Below, piece by piece: positions 24,767 to 32,971 of a DNA stretch of 39,467 nt. The notes under the pieces are model-generated. The model did not search any database and was not told the DNA's origin. It saw only the letters and a program-made list of their open reading frames with translations. The stretch is taken from assembly GCA_904419545.1 (NCBI GenBank), contig CAJFRY010000015.1, positions 1 to 39,467 of the forward strand, read 5' to 3'. Position numbers and translations under genes: made by a program. Each line of letters starts with the position of its first letter. Within the stretch, counting starts at the first letter, position 1. Source of the DNA: Candidatus Woodwardiibium gallinarum (lineage in GTDB: Bacteria; Bacillota; Clostridia; Oscillospirales; CAG-382).

Positions 24767-26347
24767 TTGAAAACCAAGATCGGCGTGCTGGATACCACGC
24801 TGCGCGACGGCGCGCAGAGCGCGTTGGTCTCCTATACCGTCAAAGATAAACTGAAAATATTGGATATACTTGATGCGCTTGGGATCGGCTTCGCGGAAGG
24901 CGGCGCGCCCGCTGCCATTACAAAGGATGAGGAACTGTTTGCGTACCTCAAACGTGAACGGGTTCGCTTCCGCACGCTCAAGCCCGTCGCCTTTCATTCC
25001 ACATGCCGTGAGGGCGTCGCTGCCCGTGAAGACGAGCTGCTGCGAAAAACCGTGTCGCTGTCTGACGAATATGTCTCGCTCTACGGTAAAAGCAGCCTTG
25101 CGCAGGTCATATCGGTTCTCCGCACCAGCGATACGGAGAACCTGCGGATGATCGCAGACAGTATTTCCTATTGCCGCGAAAACGGCAAGCGTGTTATTTT
25201 CGAGGGCGAGCACTTTTTTGACGGCTACCGCAATGACCCCGGCTATGCGATGCAGACGCTTGTTTCCGCAGTCAATGCCGGCGCCGAGCGGGTGGTGCTC
25301 TGCGATACGAACGGAGGCTCGATGCCCGGTGAGATCAAGCGCGTCGTTCGCGAGGTTTGCAAGGCGCTGTCCGTGCCGGTGGGCATCCATTGCCACAACG
25401 ACTGCGGACTGGCTGTCGCCAACACGTTGTTTGCCGTAGAGGGAGGCGCTGTGGATGTACACGGCACCTTTTGCGGTATAGGAGAACGCTGCGGCAACAC
25501 CGATTTGTGCACGGTTATTCCCGATTTGCAATTGAAAATGGGGTTTTCTGTCCTCCCGCCCGACCGTCTGCGTCTGCTGACCGGCAGTGCGCGGCGGATT
25601 GCCGACATCACCAATCTTGCTTTTGACGAACGCGCGCCCTATGTCGGGGGGTATGCTTTCCGCCATAAGGCGGGCGCGCATATTGATGGGGAAGAAAAAT
25701 GGTCCGCCGCTTTTCAGCATACGGATCCCGCACAGGTCGGCAACAGCAGCGGTATACTCATTTCTGACCAAAGCGGCCGCGCTGCCGTGGCCAAGAGGCT
25801 GCGTGAACTTGCTCCCGGTACAGACAAAAACGATCCCTGTGTCACCGAGCTGCTGGCGCGCATCAAGAACGAGGAGCGGATGGGGTATCAATATGAAAAC
25901 GCCGACGGCTCGCTCGCGCTGATGATGCTGGAAACGCTTGGGCGCAGGAAGCGATATTTTGAGCTTTTGGACTTTAAGATTGTGCTCAGCGACCCCACGA
26001 AGTCTGATGTGCTTACCGGCTGTCTGCTGAAGATCGCTGTCGGAGGTTCGGAAGCGCTCGTCGCATCGGAGGGGAAGGGGCCGGTCAATGCGATCGATCT
26101 CGCGCTTCGCAAGGCGCTCGGCGGATTTTACCCCGTATTGGAGGGGATGAAGCTGACCGATTATAAGGTTCGCGTGATCGATTCCGACGCGGCCACTGCT
26201 GCGAAGGTGCGTGTTTCGATCGAATCGAGCGACAGCCGCAGTGTCTGGCGCACGGTCGGCGTTTCAACCGACATCATTGAGGCAAGCTGGCTTGCGCTCT
26301 GCGATTCCATCGACTATATGCTCTCGGCAGCCGACGGACTCGTATAA
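24767..26347 (+). CDS. cimA: (R)-citramalate synthase CimA
   Basis: 526 aa from a TTG start at 24767, 10 bases after AAGGAG. It condenses acetyl-CoA with pyruvate to citramalate, opening the threonine-independent route to isoleucine. 'DTTLRDGAQ' (9-17) has Ala where LeuA has Glu, typical of CimA. 'GIHCHNDCGLAVANTL' is the metal-binding HxH region and 'GIGERCGNTDL' and 'HKAGAHIDG' follow. The C-terminal regulatory domain is complete ('GVSTDIIEASWLALCDSIDYML'). With leuA 1.6 kb upstream it forms a small branched-chain amino-acid group. Earlier in-frame codons belong to the overlap with the lipoprotein gene and lack a ribosome binding site. Confidence 0.93.
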   Translation: MKTKIGVLDTTLRDGAQSALVSYTVKDKLKILDILDALGIGFAEGGAPAAITKDEELFAYLKRERVRFRTLKPVAFHSTCREGVAAREDELLRKTVSLSDEYVSLYGKSSLAQVISVLRTSDTENLRMIADSISYCRENGKRVIFEGEHFFDGYRNDPGYAMQTLVSAVNAGAERVVLCDTNGGSMPGEIKRVVREVCKALSVPVGIHCHNDCGLAVANTLFAVEGGAVDVHGTFCGIGERCGNTDLCTVIPDLQLKMGFSVLPPDRLRLLTGSARRIADITNLAFDERAPYVGGYAFRHKAGAHIDGEEKWSAAFQHTDPAQVGNSSGILISDQSGRAAVAKRLRELAPGTDKNDPCVTELLARIKNEERMGYQYENADGSLALMMLETLGRRKRYFELLDFKIVLSDPTKSDVLTGCLLKIAVGGSEALVASEGKGPVNAIDLALRKALGGFYPVLEGMKLTDYKVRVIDSDAATAAKVRVSIESSDSRSVWRTVGVSTDIIEASWLALCDSIDYMLSAADGLV

Positions 26348-26410
26348 AAACAGGGGATCATGCTTCGTTTTCTGCGGCGGCAAACGATTGATTAATTGGG
26401 GGTTTTTGCG

Positions 26411-26734
26411 TTGAAGGTGAATCCAAAGCATCTTGAAGCCATAATGAAGGCTGTAAATGCGAGTCCGTATTTTTCTTTGCTTGGGATTAAAATAACGGAG
26501 CTTGCAAGCCGTACCGCGACGGTGGAACTGGAGGTGGAAAAGAAGCATTTGAACCCGTTTGGCTCTGTACACGGAGGGGTTTACGCGTCTCTGATTGACA
26601 CGGCGGCCTATTGAGCGGCGTATTATGATCAAAAAGAAAATGTGGGATTTACGTCCGTCGATGTATCGGTGACCCATCTTGCTGTGGGAATCTCCGAATT
26701 GCCGTCAAAGTTTATGGAGGAAGCAAAAATTTGA
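26411..26734 (+). pseudogene. broken PaaI-type hotdog thioesterase
   Basis: The TTG start at 26411 follows GGGGG. The product reads as an acyl-CoA thioesterase of the PaaI family: 'SPYFSLLGIKI', 'KHLNPFGSVHGGVYASLIDTAAY', where HGG and the Asp after it are the active-site region. A TGA (26612-26614) follows, where the family usually has Trp before 'AA'. The same frame then continues with 'AAYYDQKENVGFTSVDVSVTHL' and runs into the ribosome binding site of the next gene, ending at 26734. The last 40 or so residues of the family are missing. Thus there are one nonsense change (TGG to TGA would be a single transition) and a 3' deletion. Confidence 0.85.
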
Positions 26735-27525
26735 ATCCGAACGATATACTTGCGCAAAACAGAGAAAGCTGGGATGCCATCGCCGATACCTTCTTCGGCG
26801 TGACGGCATTGCCGGAATACGGTTGCTTTATACCGTCTGAAGAAGAACTCCGCCTGTTCCCTGCGCTTGCGGGCCAAAAGGTTCTGGACATCGGATGCGG
26901 CAGCGGGCATTCGCTGAAATGGTGCGGCGAACGGGGCGCTGCGGAATTATGGGGACTTGATTTGTCGGATCAACAGATTGAAACCGCTGCGGGCCTTTTG
27001 GATGGGTATGCGTACCGTCTTTTCCGTTCTCCGATGGAACAGAATCCCGGCATCCCGGAGGGGTATTTTGATGTCGTTTATTCCATCTATGCAATCGGGT
27101 GGACAGTGGATATGCAAACGACTTTTGACCTTGTGTTCTCTTATCTGAAACAAGGCGGGAGCTTTATATTCAGTTGGGATCATCCGCTGCTGTACTGCAC
27201 GGAAGCGGTTGGCGGACAGATTTTGTTTTCGGGCAGTTATGATGAGCCGGAGCCGTTTACATTCAAAAAAACGGGCAAGAAACCTGCCGAACGCAGCTAT
27301 CCCAATTGGGAAGCAGAGGAGGGGGTTCCGCTGACACTGTACAACAGGCGGTTTTGCGATTACATCAATGCGCTGGCCAAAGCGGGATTCCGGATCGAGC
27401 GTCTTGTAGAGGAGACGGATCGGGAAACGCTGGACGGCGAGCCATCATTCAGCACACGGTATTATTCGCCGTGGAAAGCGAAGCGTTTCCCGCAGTCTTT
27501 CGTGATTTGCGCGAGGAAGCTGTAA
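26731..27525 (+). CDS. class I SAM-dependent methyltransferase, 264 aa
   Basis: The TTG start at 26731 overlaps the end of the broken thioesterase, and GGAGG lies 10 bases upstream. 'VLDIGCGSGHSLKW' (about 51-64) is the SAM-binding glycine motif and 'LWGLDLSDQQI' is motif II. 'FDVVYSIYAIGWTVD' is motif III and 'LKQGGSFIFSWDHPL' is motif IV. It resembles UbiE/small-molecule methyltransferases of the Methyltransf_11/25 type. Nothing in the sequence reveals the acceptor. A strong terminator follows after 25 bases. It could be co-transcribed with cimA because no terminator is seen between 26347 and 26411. Confidence 0.9.
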   Translation: MNPNDILAQNRESWDAIADTFFGVTALPEYGCFIPSEEELRLFPALAGQKVLDIGCGSGHSLKWCGERGAAELWGLDLSDQQIETAAGLLDGYAYRLFRSPMEQNPGIPEGYFDVVYSIYAIGWTVDMQTTFDLVFSYLKQGGSFIFSWDHPLLYCTEAVGGQILFSGSYDEPEPFTFKKTGKKPAERSYPNWEAEEGVPLTLYNRRFCDYINALAKAGFRIERLVEETDRETLDGEPSFSTRYYSPWKAKRFPQSFVICARKL

Positions 27526-27549
27526 TGAAAATGTCTGCATCAATCTGAA

Positions 27550-27591
27550 AAACAAGCTGCCGTTGCGGAGCGGGACGGCAGCTTGTTTTTT
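27550..27591 (+). terminator. terminator after the methyltransferase gene
   Basis: ACAAGCTGCCGT and ACGGCAGCTTGT form a perfect 12-bp stem around an 11-base loop, followed by TTTTTTG. It sits between convergent genes and could also help end hpt transcription. Confidence 0.9.
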
Positions 27592-27661
27592 GTCTGCAAA
27601 AAATTGTGAAGAGAATGCCTGCTTTGTTTTGCATACGCCTGTATGCAGCCGGCGGGCGGCA

Positions 27662-28207
27662 TTATGCATAGGCTTCCGGTCGGAGAACGCCGATAAAAGG
27701 CAGATTGCGGTAATCCTCATCGTAATCCAAACCGTATCCGACGACGAATTCGTCGGGGATTTCAAAGCCCCTGTAATCGGCTGCTATGTTTGCCTTGCGC
27801 CGTTCCGGCTTGTCCAACAGCGTGGCGATGCGGATGGATTTCGGCTGCCGAGCGAGCAGCAGTTCCTTGAGATAGGAGAGCGTGGCGCCGCTGTCGAGAA
27901 TATCCTCCACCAGCAGCAAGTCGTAATTTTCGACCGGACGCTTGAGGTCAAGGATGATTCGCACCTGTCCGGAGGAGACGGTCGAGGAGCCATAGGACGA
28001 GACCGACATAAAGTCGATTTTTGCGTTGATGTTCAGCTTGCGCATCAGGTCCGCCATAAAAACCATAGAGCCTTTGAGAACGCCGACGAGCAGGAGCTGC
28101 TTGTCTTTGTAATCCTCTGAAATGAGCGCCGCCATTTCTGCTACCTTGGCCTGCAGCTCTTCCTCGGTGAGGAGGATACGCGCAATATTTTCCCGTAAAT
28201 CCGCCAT
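27662..28207 (-). CDS. hpt: hypoxanthine phosphoribosyltransferase
   Basis: 181 aa. It salvages hypoxanthine and guanine to IMP and GMP using PRPP. The PRPP loop is 'LLLVEDILDSGATLSYL' (about 95-111). 'GVLKGSMVFMADLMRKL' holds the pyrophosphate-binding loop and 'DFMSVSSYG' the flexible catalytic loop. 'EIPDEFVVGYGLDYDEDYRNLPFIGVL' is the conserved end with the base-binding residues. The ATG at 28207 has GGAAGG upstream and gives the standard length. It has its own promoter (28236-28264), divergent from the decarboxylase operon. In Firmicutes this enzyme is known to be inhibited by (p)ppGpp, and an alarmone synthetase gene is 4 kb away. Confidence 0.95.
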   Translation of the reverse strand: MADLRENIARILLTEEELQAKVAEMAALISEDYKDKQLLLVGVLKGSMVFMADLMRKLNINAKIDFMSVSSYGSSTVSSGQVRIILDLKRPVENYDLLLVEDILDSGATLSYLKELLLARQPKSIRIATLLDKPERRKANIAADYRGFEIPDEFVVGYGLDYDEDYRNLPFIGVLRPEAYA

Positions 28208-28235
28208 ATTTCCAACCTTCCTTTTCTTTTTGGCT

Positions 28236-28264
28236 ATTCTACCATAAAGTGGGGCCGGACGCAA
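28236..28264 (-). promoter_or_regulatory. sigma-A promoter of hpt
   Basis: On the minus strand TTGCGT (28259-28264) and TAGAAT (28236-28241) are 17 bases apart, with TGG ahead of the -10 box (extended -10). The leader is about 20-25 bases. Confidence 0.75.
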
Positions 28265-28307
28265 GACGGATTTGGAATTATTTTCGGTGTTTTTTTCGCA
28301 TGTCCTC

Positions 28308-28336
28308 TTGCAATTTTCCGGTTTTTGTTATAAAAT
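28308..28336 (+). promoter_or_regulatory. sigma-A promoter of the oxaloacetate decarboxylase operon
   Basis: TTGCAA (28308-28313) and TAAAAT (28331-28336) are 17 bases apart. The first start codon lies 75 bases beyond the -10 box. Confidence 0.75.
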
Positions 28337-28410
28337 ACAGAGGAATGGTCAGCCGGAGGCAAGAACCGGCTGGCTTCTTAATGGAAGGGATGTGTGGGAG
28401 CTTGAATCTT

Positions 28411-28815
28411 ATGAATGCCCTGTCGTCAGCAGTTGCTGCTGCCGACAGTTCGCAGGCTGAATTTTTCGATTCCGGAATGAAGAATCTGAGCGAAAATGCG
28501 AGCCTTTCGGAAAGGCTGCTTTACGGGCTGGAAATTGCTGCGATCGGTATGATTGTCGTATTTTTGATTTTACTCATCATCTGGGCCGTGCTGTACTTGT
28601 TCAGTTTGTTCTTCCGTAAAAAAGCCGATACGCCGGATACGCCGCAGCCGGCTGTTGAAGAAGCAGAAGCGAAGCCGGTGTCTGATCGGAAGTCTGCGGA
28701 CAGCCTGACGGATGAAGAAACGGCAGTCGCCGTTGCCACGGCAGCCATTGCCGCGTCCAGAGGGGAAGAGAAATGTGCGTTTAACGTCATTTCGATCACC
28801 AAAATTCAAAAATAA
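28411..28815 (+). CDS. OadG/MmdD-type (gamma/delta) subunit of Na+-pumping decarboxylase
   Basis: 134 aa. This small membrane subunit holds the carboxyltransferase, biotin carrier and membrane pump together. One transmembrane helix (about residues 48-70, 'IAAIGMIVVFLILLIIWAVLYLF') is followed by a proline/alanine/glutamate-rich linker. The conserved cytoplasmic tail runs from 'DEETAVAVATAAIA' to 'CAFNVISITKI'. The ATG at 28411 was preferred because GGGAG lies 10 bases upstream. The earlier ATG at 28381 lacks a ribosome binding site. It is the first gene of a five-gene operon, with the duplicated tail protein 15 bases downstream. Confidence 0.88.
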   Translation: MNALSSAVAAADSSQAEFFDSGMKNLSENASLSERLLYGLEIAAIGMIVVFLILLIIWAVLYLFSLFFRKKADTPDTPQPAVEEAEAKPVSDRKSADSLTDEETAVAVATAAIAASRGEEKCAFNVISITKIQK

Positions 28816-28830
28816 AGGAGCTGTAGCGTC

Positions 28831-29040
28831 ATGTCCATATTTGACAGGCTCTTCGGGAGAAAGGACAGTCGAATTTCCGTTGCCGCTGCTGCGGAAAAAG
28901 AGTCTCCCGTGCGGAACCTCGCTGCCGATTTGCCGGACGAGGAAACGGCAGTAGCTGTCGCGACGGCAGCGATTGCAGTCTCCAGAGGCGAAGAAAGATG
29001 TGCATTCAACGTTATTTCCATCACTAAAATTCATAAATAA
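28831..29040 (+). CDS. epsilon-like decarboxylase subunit, copy of the OadG tail, 69 aa
   Basis: A soluble 69-aa protein with a perfect AAAGGAG before its ATG. Residues 36-67 are nearly identical to residues 101-132 of the preceding OadG-type subunit (30 of 32 identical), but there is no membrane helix. The N-terminal 30 residues are short and unrelated. A single conserved Cys (C57) lies in 'CAFNVISITKI'. In the Veillonella methylmalonyl-CoA decarboxylase a small epsilon subunit (MmdE) similar to the C-terminus of the delta subunit is known, and this gene takes the same position and form. Its likely role is to stabilise the complex. Gaps of 15 bases on both sides show tight operon packing. 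Confidence 0.85.
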   Translation: MSIFDRLFGRKDSRISVAAAAEKESPVRNLAADLPDEETAVAVATAAIAVSRGEERCAFNVISITKIHK

Positions 29041-29055
29041 AGGAGTACAAACATC

Positions 29056-29445
29056 ATGGCTAAGAAGTATATCGTCACCGTAAACGGTACAAGCTACGAG
29101 GTCGTTGTAGAGGACGCAGATCCCAACGCTTCCTATACCAAAGCGCCCGAGACCCCCAAAGAAGCACCCAAAGCGGCTCCTGCCGCCGCACCCGCAGCCT
29201 CCGCACCTGCGGCGTCCGCTCCTGTCGGCAACGGTGAAAAAGTAACCTCGCCTCTGCCGGGCACCGTTTTGAAGGTTGTGTCCAAGCAGGGGGCTGCCGT
29301 CAAGAGCGGCGACGTGCTTTGCGTGATTGAAGCGATGAAGATGGAAAACGAGATTCTGGCGCCCTGCGATGGTACGGTGTCCACAGCATCTGTCAGCGAA
29401 GGCGCGTCGGTCAACGCGGGCGATCTGCTCTTCGTGATTTCCTGA
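29056..29445 (+). CDS. biotin carrier subunit (biotinyl protein, MmdC/OadA-tail type)
   Basis: 129 aa. The N-terminal 25 residues form a short beta segment ('[18 protein letters not shown]'), followed by an Ala/Pro-rich flexible linker (about 28-70). The biotinyl domain has '[11 protein letters not shown]' and the biotinylation site 'EAMKMEN' (Lys at 95). It ends 'GDLLFVIS'. It carries CO2 from the carboxyltransferase to the membrane pump. In many bacteria this domain is fused to the alpha subunit, and here it is a separate gene. The ATG follows AAAGGAG. Confidence 0.95.
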   Translation: MAKKYIVTVNGTSYEVVVEDADPNASYTKAPETPKEAPKAAPAAAPAASAPAASAPVGNGEKVTSPLPGTVLKVVSKQGAAVKSGDVLCVIEAMKMENEILAPCDGTVSTASVSEGASVNAGDLLFVIS

Positions 29446-29494
29446 GCCGTTTTGCGGCAAAATCCATAAAAACGAAGAGGAGTTGATCAGCAAA

Positions 29495-30673
29495 ATGGCC
29501 TTGTTTGATACCATCGGTATGATTTTCGAGCGCTCCGGCTTGAAATCCTTCCTTGCCGACGGTGGGTGGAAAACGTTAATTATGTTCGCCATCGTGGGCG
29601 TACTCGTCTATCTGGCCATTGTTAAAAAGTTTGAGCCGCTGCTGCTGCTGCCGATTGCCTTTGGCATGCTGCTGACAAATATACCCGGTGCCAATCTGTT
29701 CCATATGGATCTGTTTTTGGAAAATCAGATCAACATCCAACAGATCGTGACCGAGGGCGGTATGCTGGATTTTCTGTATCTCGGTGTGAAGCTTGGCATC
29801 TACCCGCCGCTGATCTTTCTCGGCGTCGGCGCGATGACGGATTTCTCGCCGCTGATTGCCAACCCGAAAACGTTGTTTTTGGGGGCGGCTGCGCAGTTTG
29901 GCGTGTTTGTCGCTTTTATCGGCGCGCTGCTGCTTGGCTTTACCGTGCCTGAGGCGGCTTCAATCGGCATTATCGGCGGCGCTGACGGTCCGACCGCAAT
30001 TCTGGTGACGAAAACGCTTGCACCGGCGCTGCTCGGCGCAATCGCCATCGCTGCCTATTCGTATATGGCGCTTGTGCCGTTTATTCAGCCTCCGATTATG
30101 AAGCTGTGCACGACCAAGAAAGAAAGAGCGGTTAAGATGGAGCAGCTCCGCCCCGTCTCCAAGACCGAGCAGATCCTCTTTCCGGTCGTTGTTACCGTCG
30201 TTGTGTGTCTGATCCTTCCTGAAGCAACGTCGCTGATCGGTATGCTGATGCTTGGAAATCTTTTCCGCGTCTGCGGCGTTGTGGACAGACTTTCCAAAAC
30301 CGCGCAGAATGAGCTTACAAACATCATTGTTATTTTCCTCGGTGTGTGCGTCGGTGCGACAGCCAATGCCGAGAGCTTCCTGCAGTGGCAGACGATTTAT
30401 ATCATCCTTCTTGGACTTTGCGCTTTTGCATTTGCTACATTTGGCGGCGTCATATTCGGCAAGCTGATGTACGTCATTACAAAGGGTAAGGTCAACCCGC
30501 TGATCGGCTCGGCCGGTGTGTCCGCCGTCCCGATGGCTGCGCGTGTTTCCCAGGTCGTTGGTCAGAAGGAGAACCCTTCCAACTTCCTTCTGATGCATGC
30601 GATGGGTCCGAATGTTGCCGGCGTTATCGGCTCGGCTGTGGCTGCGGGTGTATTTCTTGCACTGTTCCAGTAA
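29495..30673 (+). CDS. beta subunit (OadB/MmdB) of Na+-translocating decarboxylase
   Basis: 392 aa, an integral membrane protein with about nine to eleven hydrophobic segments. It removes CO2 from carboxybiotin and pumps Na+ outward. The family hallmarks are '[17 protein letters not shown]' near the start, '[15 protein letters not shown]' (Asp at 164, the essential membrane aspartate region), '[14 protein letters not shown]', and '[18 protein letters not shown]' late. The ATG at 29495 was chosen because GAGGAG lies 12 bases ahead. The TTG at 29483 abuts the ribosome binding site and is unlikely. Confidence 0.95.
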   Translation: MALFDTIGMIFERSGLKSFLADGGWKTLIMFAIVGVLVYLAIVKKFEPLLLLPIAFGMLLTNIPGANLFHMDLFLENQINIQQIVTEGGMLDFLYLGVKLGIYPPLIFLGVGAMTDFSPLIANPKTLFLGAAAQFGVFVAFIGALLLGFTVPEAASIGIIGGADGPTAILVTKTLAPALLGAIAIAAYSYMALVPFIQPPIMKLCTTKKERAVKMEQLRPVSKTEQILFPVVVTVVVCLILPEATSLIGMLMLGNLFRVCGVVDRLSKTAQNELTNIIVIFLGVCVGATANAESFLQWQTIYIILLGLCAFAFATFGGVIFGKLMYVITKGKVNPLIGSAGVSAVPMAARVSQVVGQKENPSNFLLMHAMGPNVAGVIGSAVAAGVFLALFQ

Positions 30674-30694
30674 CGAATAAAGGGGGTTTTTGTT

Positions 30695-32092
30695 ATGGCT
30701 AAAAGAGTTGAAATCACCGAAACGGTGCTTCGTGACTCGCACCAGTCGCTCATCGCCACACGTATGACGACGGATGAGATTTTGCCTATCCTTCCCGAGA
30801 TGGATGAGATCGGCTATCATTCGCTTGAGGCTTGGGGAGGCGCGACGTTTGACGCCTGCCTGCGCTTTCTCAATGAGGATCCGTGGGAGCGTCTGCGTAA
30901 GATTCGCGACAAGGTGAAGAAAACGAAGCTGCAAATGCTTTTCCGGGGCCAGAATATACTTGGCTACCGTCACTATGCGGACGACGTGGTCGAATACTTT
31001 GTGCAGAAGTCGATTGCCAACGGCATCGACATTATCCGTATCTTTGATGCGCTTAATGATCCGCGGAACCTCAAAACCGCCATCAATGCGACGAAAAAGG
31101 AAAAGGGCCACGTACAGGCCGCGCTTTCCTATACCACGGGGCCGGTGTTCTCCAACGAATACTTTGCCGACTATGCGAAGCAGCTTGAGGAGATGGGCGC
31201 CGATTCCATTTGTATTAAAGACATGGCCGGCTTGCTGAAGCCGTATGACGCTTATGATCTTGTCACCGCCATCAAGGCGAAATGCAAGATTCCCGTCCAG
31301 CTTCATACGCACTATACCTCCGGTCTGGCTTCGATGACGGTTCTCAAAGCGGTTGAGGCAGGCGTAGATGTGGTCGACACGGCCATCTCGCCGATGGCGA
31401 TGGGAACCTCGCAGCCGCCGACCGAGCCGATCGTCGCTACGCTGCAGGGGACGCCGTTTGATACGGGGCTGGACCTTGCGAAGCTTGATACGATTTCGAA
31501 ATATTTCGGTACGCTTCGTGAAAAGTATATCAAGAGCGGGCTGCTGGATCCGAAGGTGCTTAAGGTCGATGTGAATGCGCTGATGTATCAGGTTCCGGGC
31601 GGTATGCTGTCGAACCTTGTTTCGCAGCTTAAGCAGGCAAATCAGTCCGATAAGCTCCAGCAGGTACTCGAGGAGGTGCCCCGTGTCAGAGCTGACGCGG
31701 GTTATCCGCCGCTGGTCACGCCGTCATCGCAGATTGTGGGCACACAGGCTGTGTTCAACGTGCTTTTCGGCGAACGCTATAAGAGCGTTACGAAGGAATT
31801 CAAGGGCCTTGTCCGCGGCGATTATGGTAAAACGCCCGTCCCGATTGATCCGGCTTTTGTTAAGAAGATCATTGGCGACGAGCCGCAGATCACGAGCCGT
31901 CCCGCCGACGCGCTCAAGCCTGAGATGGATGCGCTGCGCGAGAAGGTGAAGGATGTGGCAAAGAGCGACGAGGATGTGTTGTCCTACGCGCTGTTTGATC
32001 AGGTCGCACTTAAGTTTTTCGAGAGCAGAAAGCTTAAGGAGCTTGTCAATTCGCCTGCAAAATATTACGTCAATATCCACGAAATCAAGTAA
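30695..32092 (+). CDS. oadA: oxaloacetate decarboxylase alpha (carboxyltransferase) subunit, no biotin domain
   Basis: 465 aa, carboxyltransferase of the OadA/PycB/transcarboxylase-5S family. It moves the carboxyl group of oxaloacetate to biotin, leaving pyruvate. The signature 'ETVLRDSHQSLIATRM' is at the N-terminus. 'MLFRGQNILGYRHYADDVV' and 'ICIKDMAGLLKP' follow, the latter with the conserved Lys and metal-binding Asp. 'HTHYTSGLASM' gives the metal-binding HxH. The C-terminal PYC_OADA domain starts around residue 300. The chain stops at 'YYVNIHEIK' without the biotinyl domain that OadA often has, and that role falls to the separate 129-aa protein. The ATG follows AAAGGGGG. It is the last gene of the operon. 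Confidence 0.93.
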   Translation: MAKRVEITETVLRDSHQSLIATRMTTDEILPILPEMDEIGYHSLEAWGGATFDACLRFLNEDPWERLRKIRDKVKKTKLQMLFRGQNILGYRHYADDVVEYFVQKSIANGIDIIRIFDALNDPRNLKTAINATKKEKGHVQAALSYTTGPVFSNEYFADYAKQLEEMGADSICIKDMAGLLKPYDAYDLVTAIKAKCKIPVQLHTHYTSGLASMTVLKAVEAGVDVVDTAISPMAMGTSQPPTEPIVATLQGTPFDTGLDLAKLDTISKYFGTLREKYIKSGLLDPKVLKVDVNALMYQVPGGMLSNLVSQLKQANQSDKLQQVLEEVPRVRADAGYPPLVTPSSQIVGTQAVFNVLFGERYKSVTKEFKGLVRGDYGKTPVPIDPAFVKKIIGDEPQITSRPADALKPEMDALREKVKDVAKSDEDVLSYALFDQVALKFFESRKLKELVNSPAKYYVNIHEIK

Positions 32093-32097
32093 CGTCA

Positions 32098-32129
32098 AAC
32101 GCGGCGCGCAGTTTTCTGCGCGCCGCGTT
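32098..32129. terminator. hairpin between convergent oadA and alarmone synthetase genes
   Basis: AACGCGGCGCGCAG and CTGCGCGCCGCGTT form a perfect 14-bp GC-rich stem around TTTT. The T run after it is short on either strand, but the stem is very stable and lies exactly between the two converging stop codons. Confidence 0.75.
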
Positions 32130-32130
32130 G

Positions 32131-32793
32131 TCATTCCTTGTGCTCTATGTATTTGTGGATTTCCTGCATCCGAATGTCCAGCTTTGCGATTTGATCGGCG
32201 CAGGTTTTCAGCTCCGATGCGATGAACGGTTCGTCCTTGATGTTCTGCTTGTATCGCGTCTTATGCTCAAGAGTTGCCCAGAAGTCCATTGCAATGGTGC
32301 GGAATTGCACCTCGACCGGTATCATCATCGTCCGTTCGGTCAGAAAAATCGGCACTTCTACGATTAGATGCAGGCTGCGATAGCCGTTTTCTTTCGGATC
32401 GGCAATATAGTCCTTCCGCTTGAGCAGTTTTACGTCGTCCTGCCGAAGGAACATATCACTGAGTGTATAGATGTCCTCCGGGAAAGAGCAAATGATGCGG
32501 ACGCCTGCCACGTCAAATAGGTTTTCGCGGATTGAGCTGACGCTCAGCGGCTTTCCGTTGCGATTGAGCTTTTCAGCGATACTGACGGGCGTTTTCAGCC
32601 GCGTTTTGATCGCTTCGAGCGGGTTGTGATTGTAGCGAACCGAAAACTCTGCGTTGAGCACCTCAAACTTGGTGCTCACTTCCCGCATTGCACATTCATA
32701 TTGCATCATCAGTTCGCGGAACGGGCGCATTTTTTCCAATATCTGCATCGGCGTGTCCGTGGGGGAGAGCAGCTCGGGCGTTTTTGTGTCCAT
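32131..32793 (-). CDS. small alarmone synthetase (RelQ/YjbM-type GTP pyrophosphokinase)
   Basis: 220 aa, synthetase domain only, with no HD hydrolase, TGS or ACT parts. It transfers pyrophosphate from ATP to GDP or GTP, making (p)ppGpp. 'RLKTPVSIAEKLNR' is the ATP-binding G-loop region. 'LFDVAGVRIICSFPEDIYTL' holds the conserved acidic metal-binding site. 'DPKENGYRSLHLIVEVP' is the GTP-binding motif, and 'PVEVQFRTIAMDFWATLEHKTRYK' contains the catalytic Glu. The ATG follows AAAGGA. It is transcribed away from guaB, whose product and the Hpt enzyme are both known ppGpp targets. Confidence 0.93.
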   Translation of the reverse strand: MDTKTPELLSPTDTPMQILEKMRPFRELMMQYECAMREVSTKFEVLNAEFSVRYNHNPLEAIKTRLKTPVSIAEKLNRNGKPLSVSSIRENLFDVAGVRIICSFPEDIYTLSDMFLRQDDVKLLKRKDYIADPKENGYRSLHLIVEVPIFLTERTMMIPVEVQFRTIAMDFWATLEHKTRYKQNIKDEPFIASELKTCADQIAKLDIRMQEIHKYIEHKE

Positions 32794-32828
32794 AGTTGAT
32801 TTGTCCTTTTCCGGCTTAATGTATAATT

Positions 32829-32857
32829 AGAATAGTCAAAATTATCGCAATTTGCAA
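32829..32857 (-). promoter_or_regulatory. candidate promoter of the alarmone synthetase gene
   Basis: On the minus strand TTGCAA (32852-32857) and TATTCT (32829-32834) are 17 bases apart. Both boxes are moderate matches. The leader is about 30 bases. Confidence 0.55.
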
Positions 32858-32971
32858 CATTTAATTTTGATGGATTTGTAAAAAGTGCGATGCAGATACG
32901 GAAAAAGGATAAAATGCCGAAAAAACGCCGGATCGTCTTGCGTATTTTGTAAAAACAAGTGTAAAAACCGC

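Noticed and set aside
26612..26614. TGA at a Trp position in the thioesterase, and TGA at a Trp position in the IS256 remnant, suggesting TGA read as tryptophan
   Set aside because: Clear genes such as guaB, leuA, the biotin carrier and the SDR end at TGA just before terminators or the next start, and TGG is used freely for Trp. Both odd cases lie in genes that are also truncated, so decay explains them.
29960..31312. 450-aa open frame on the minus strand
   Set aside because: It is antisense to oadB and oadA and shows no recognisable domain.
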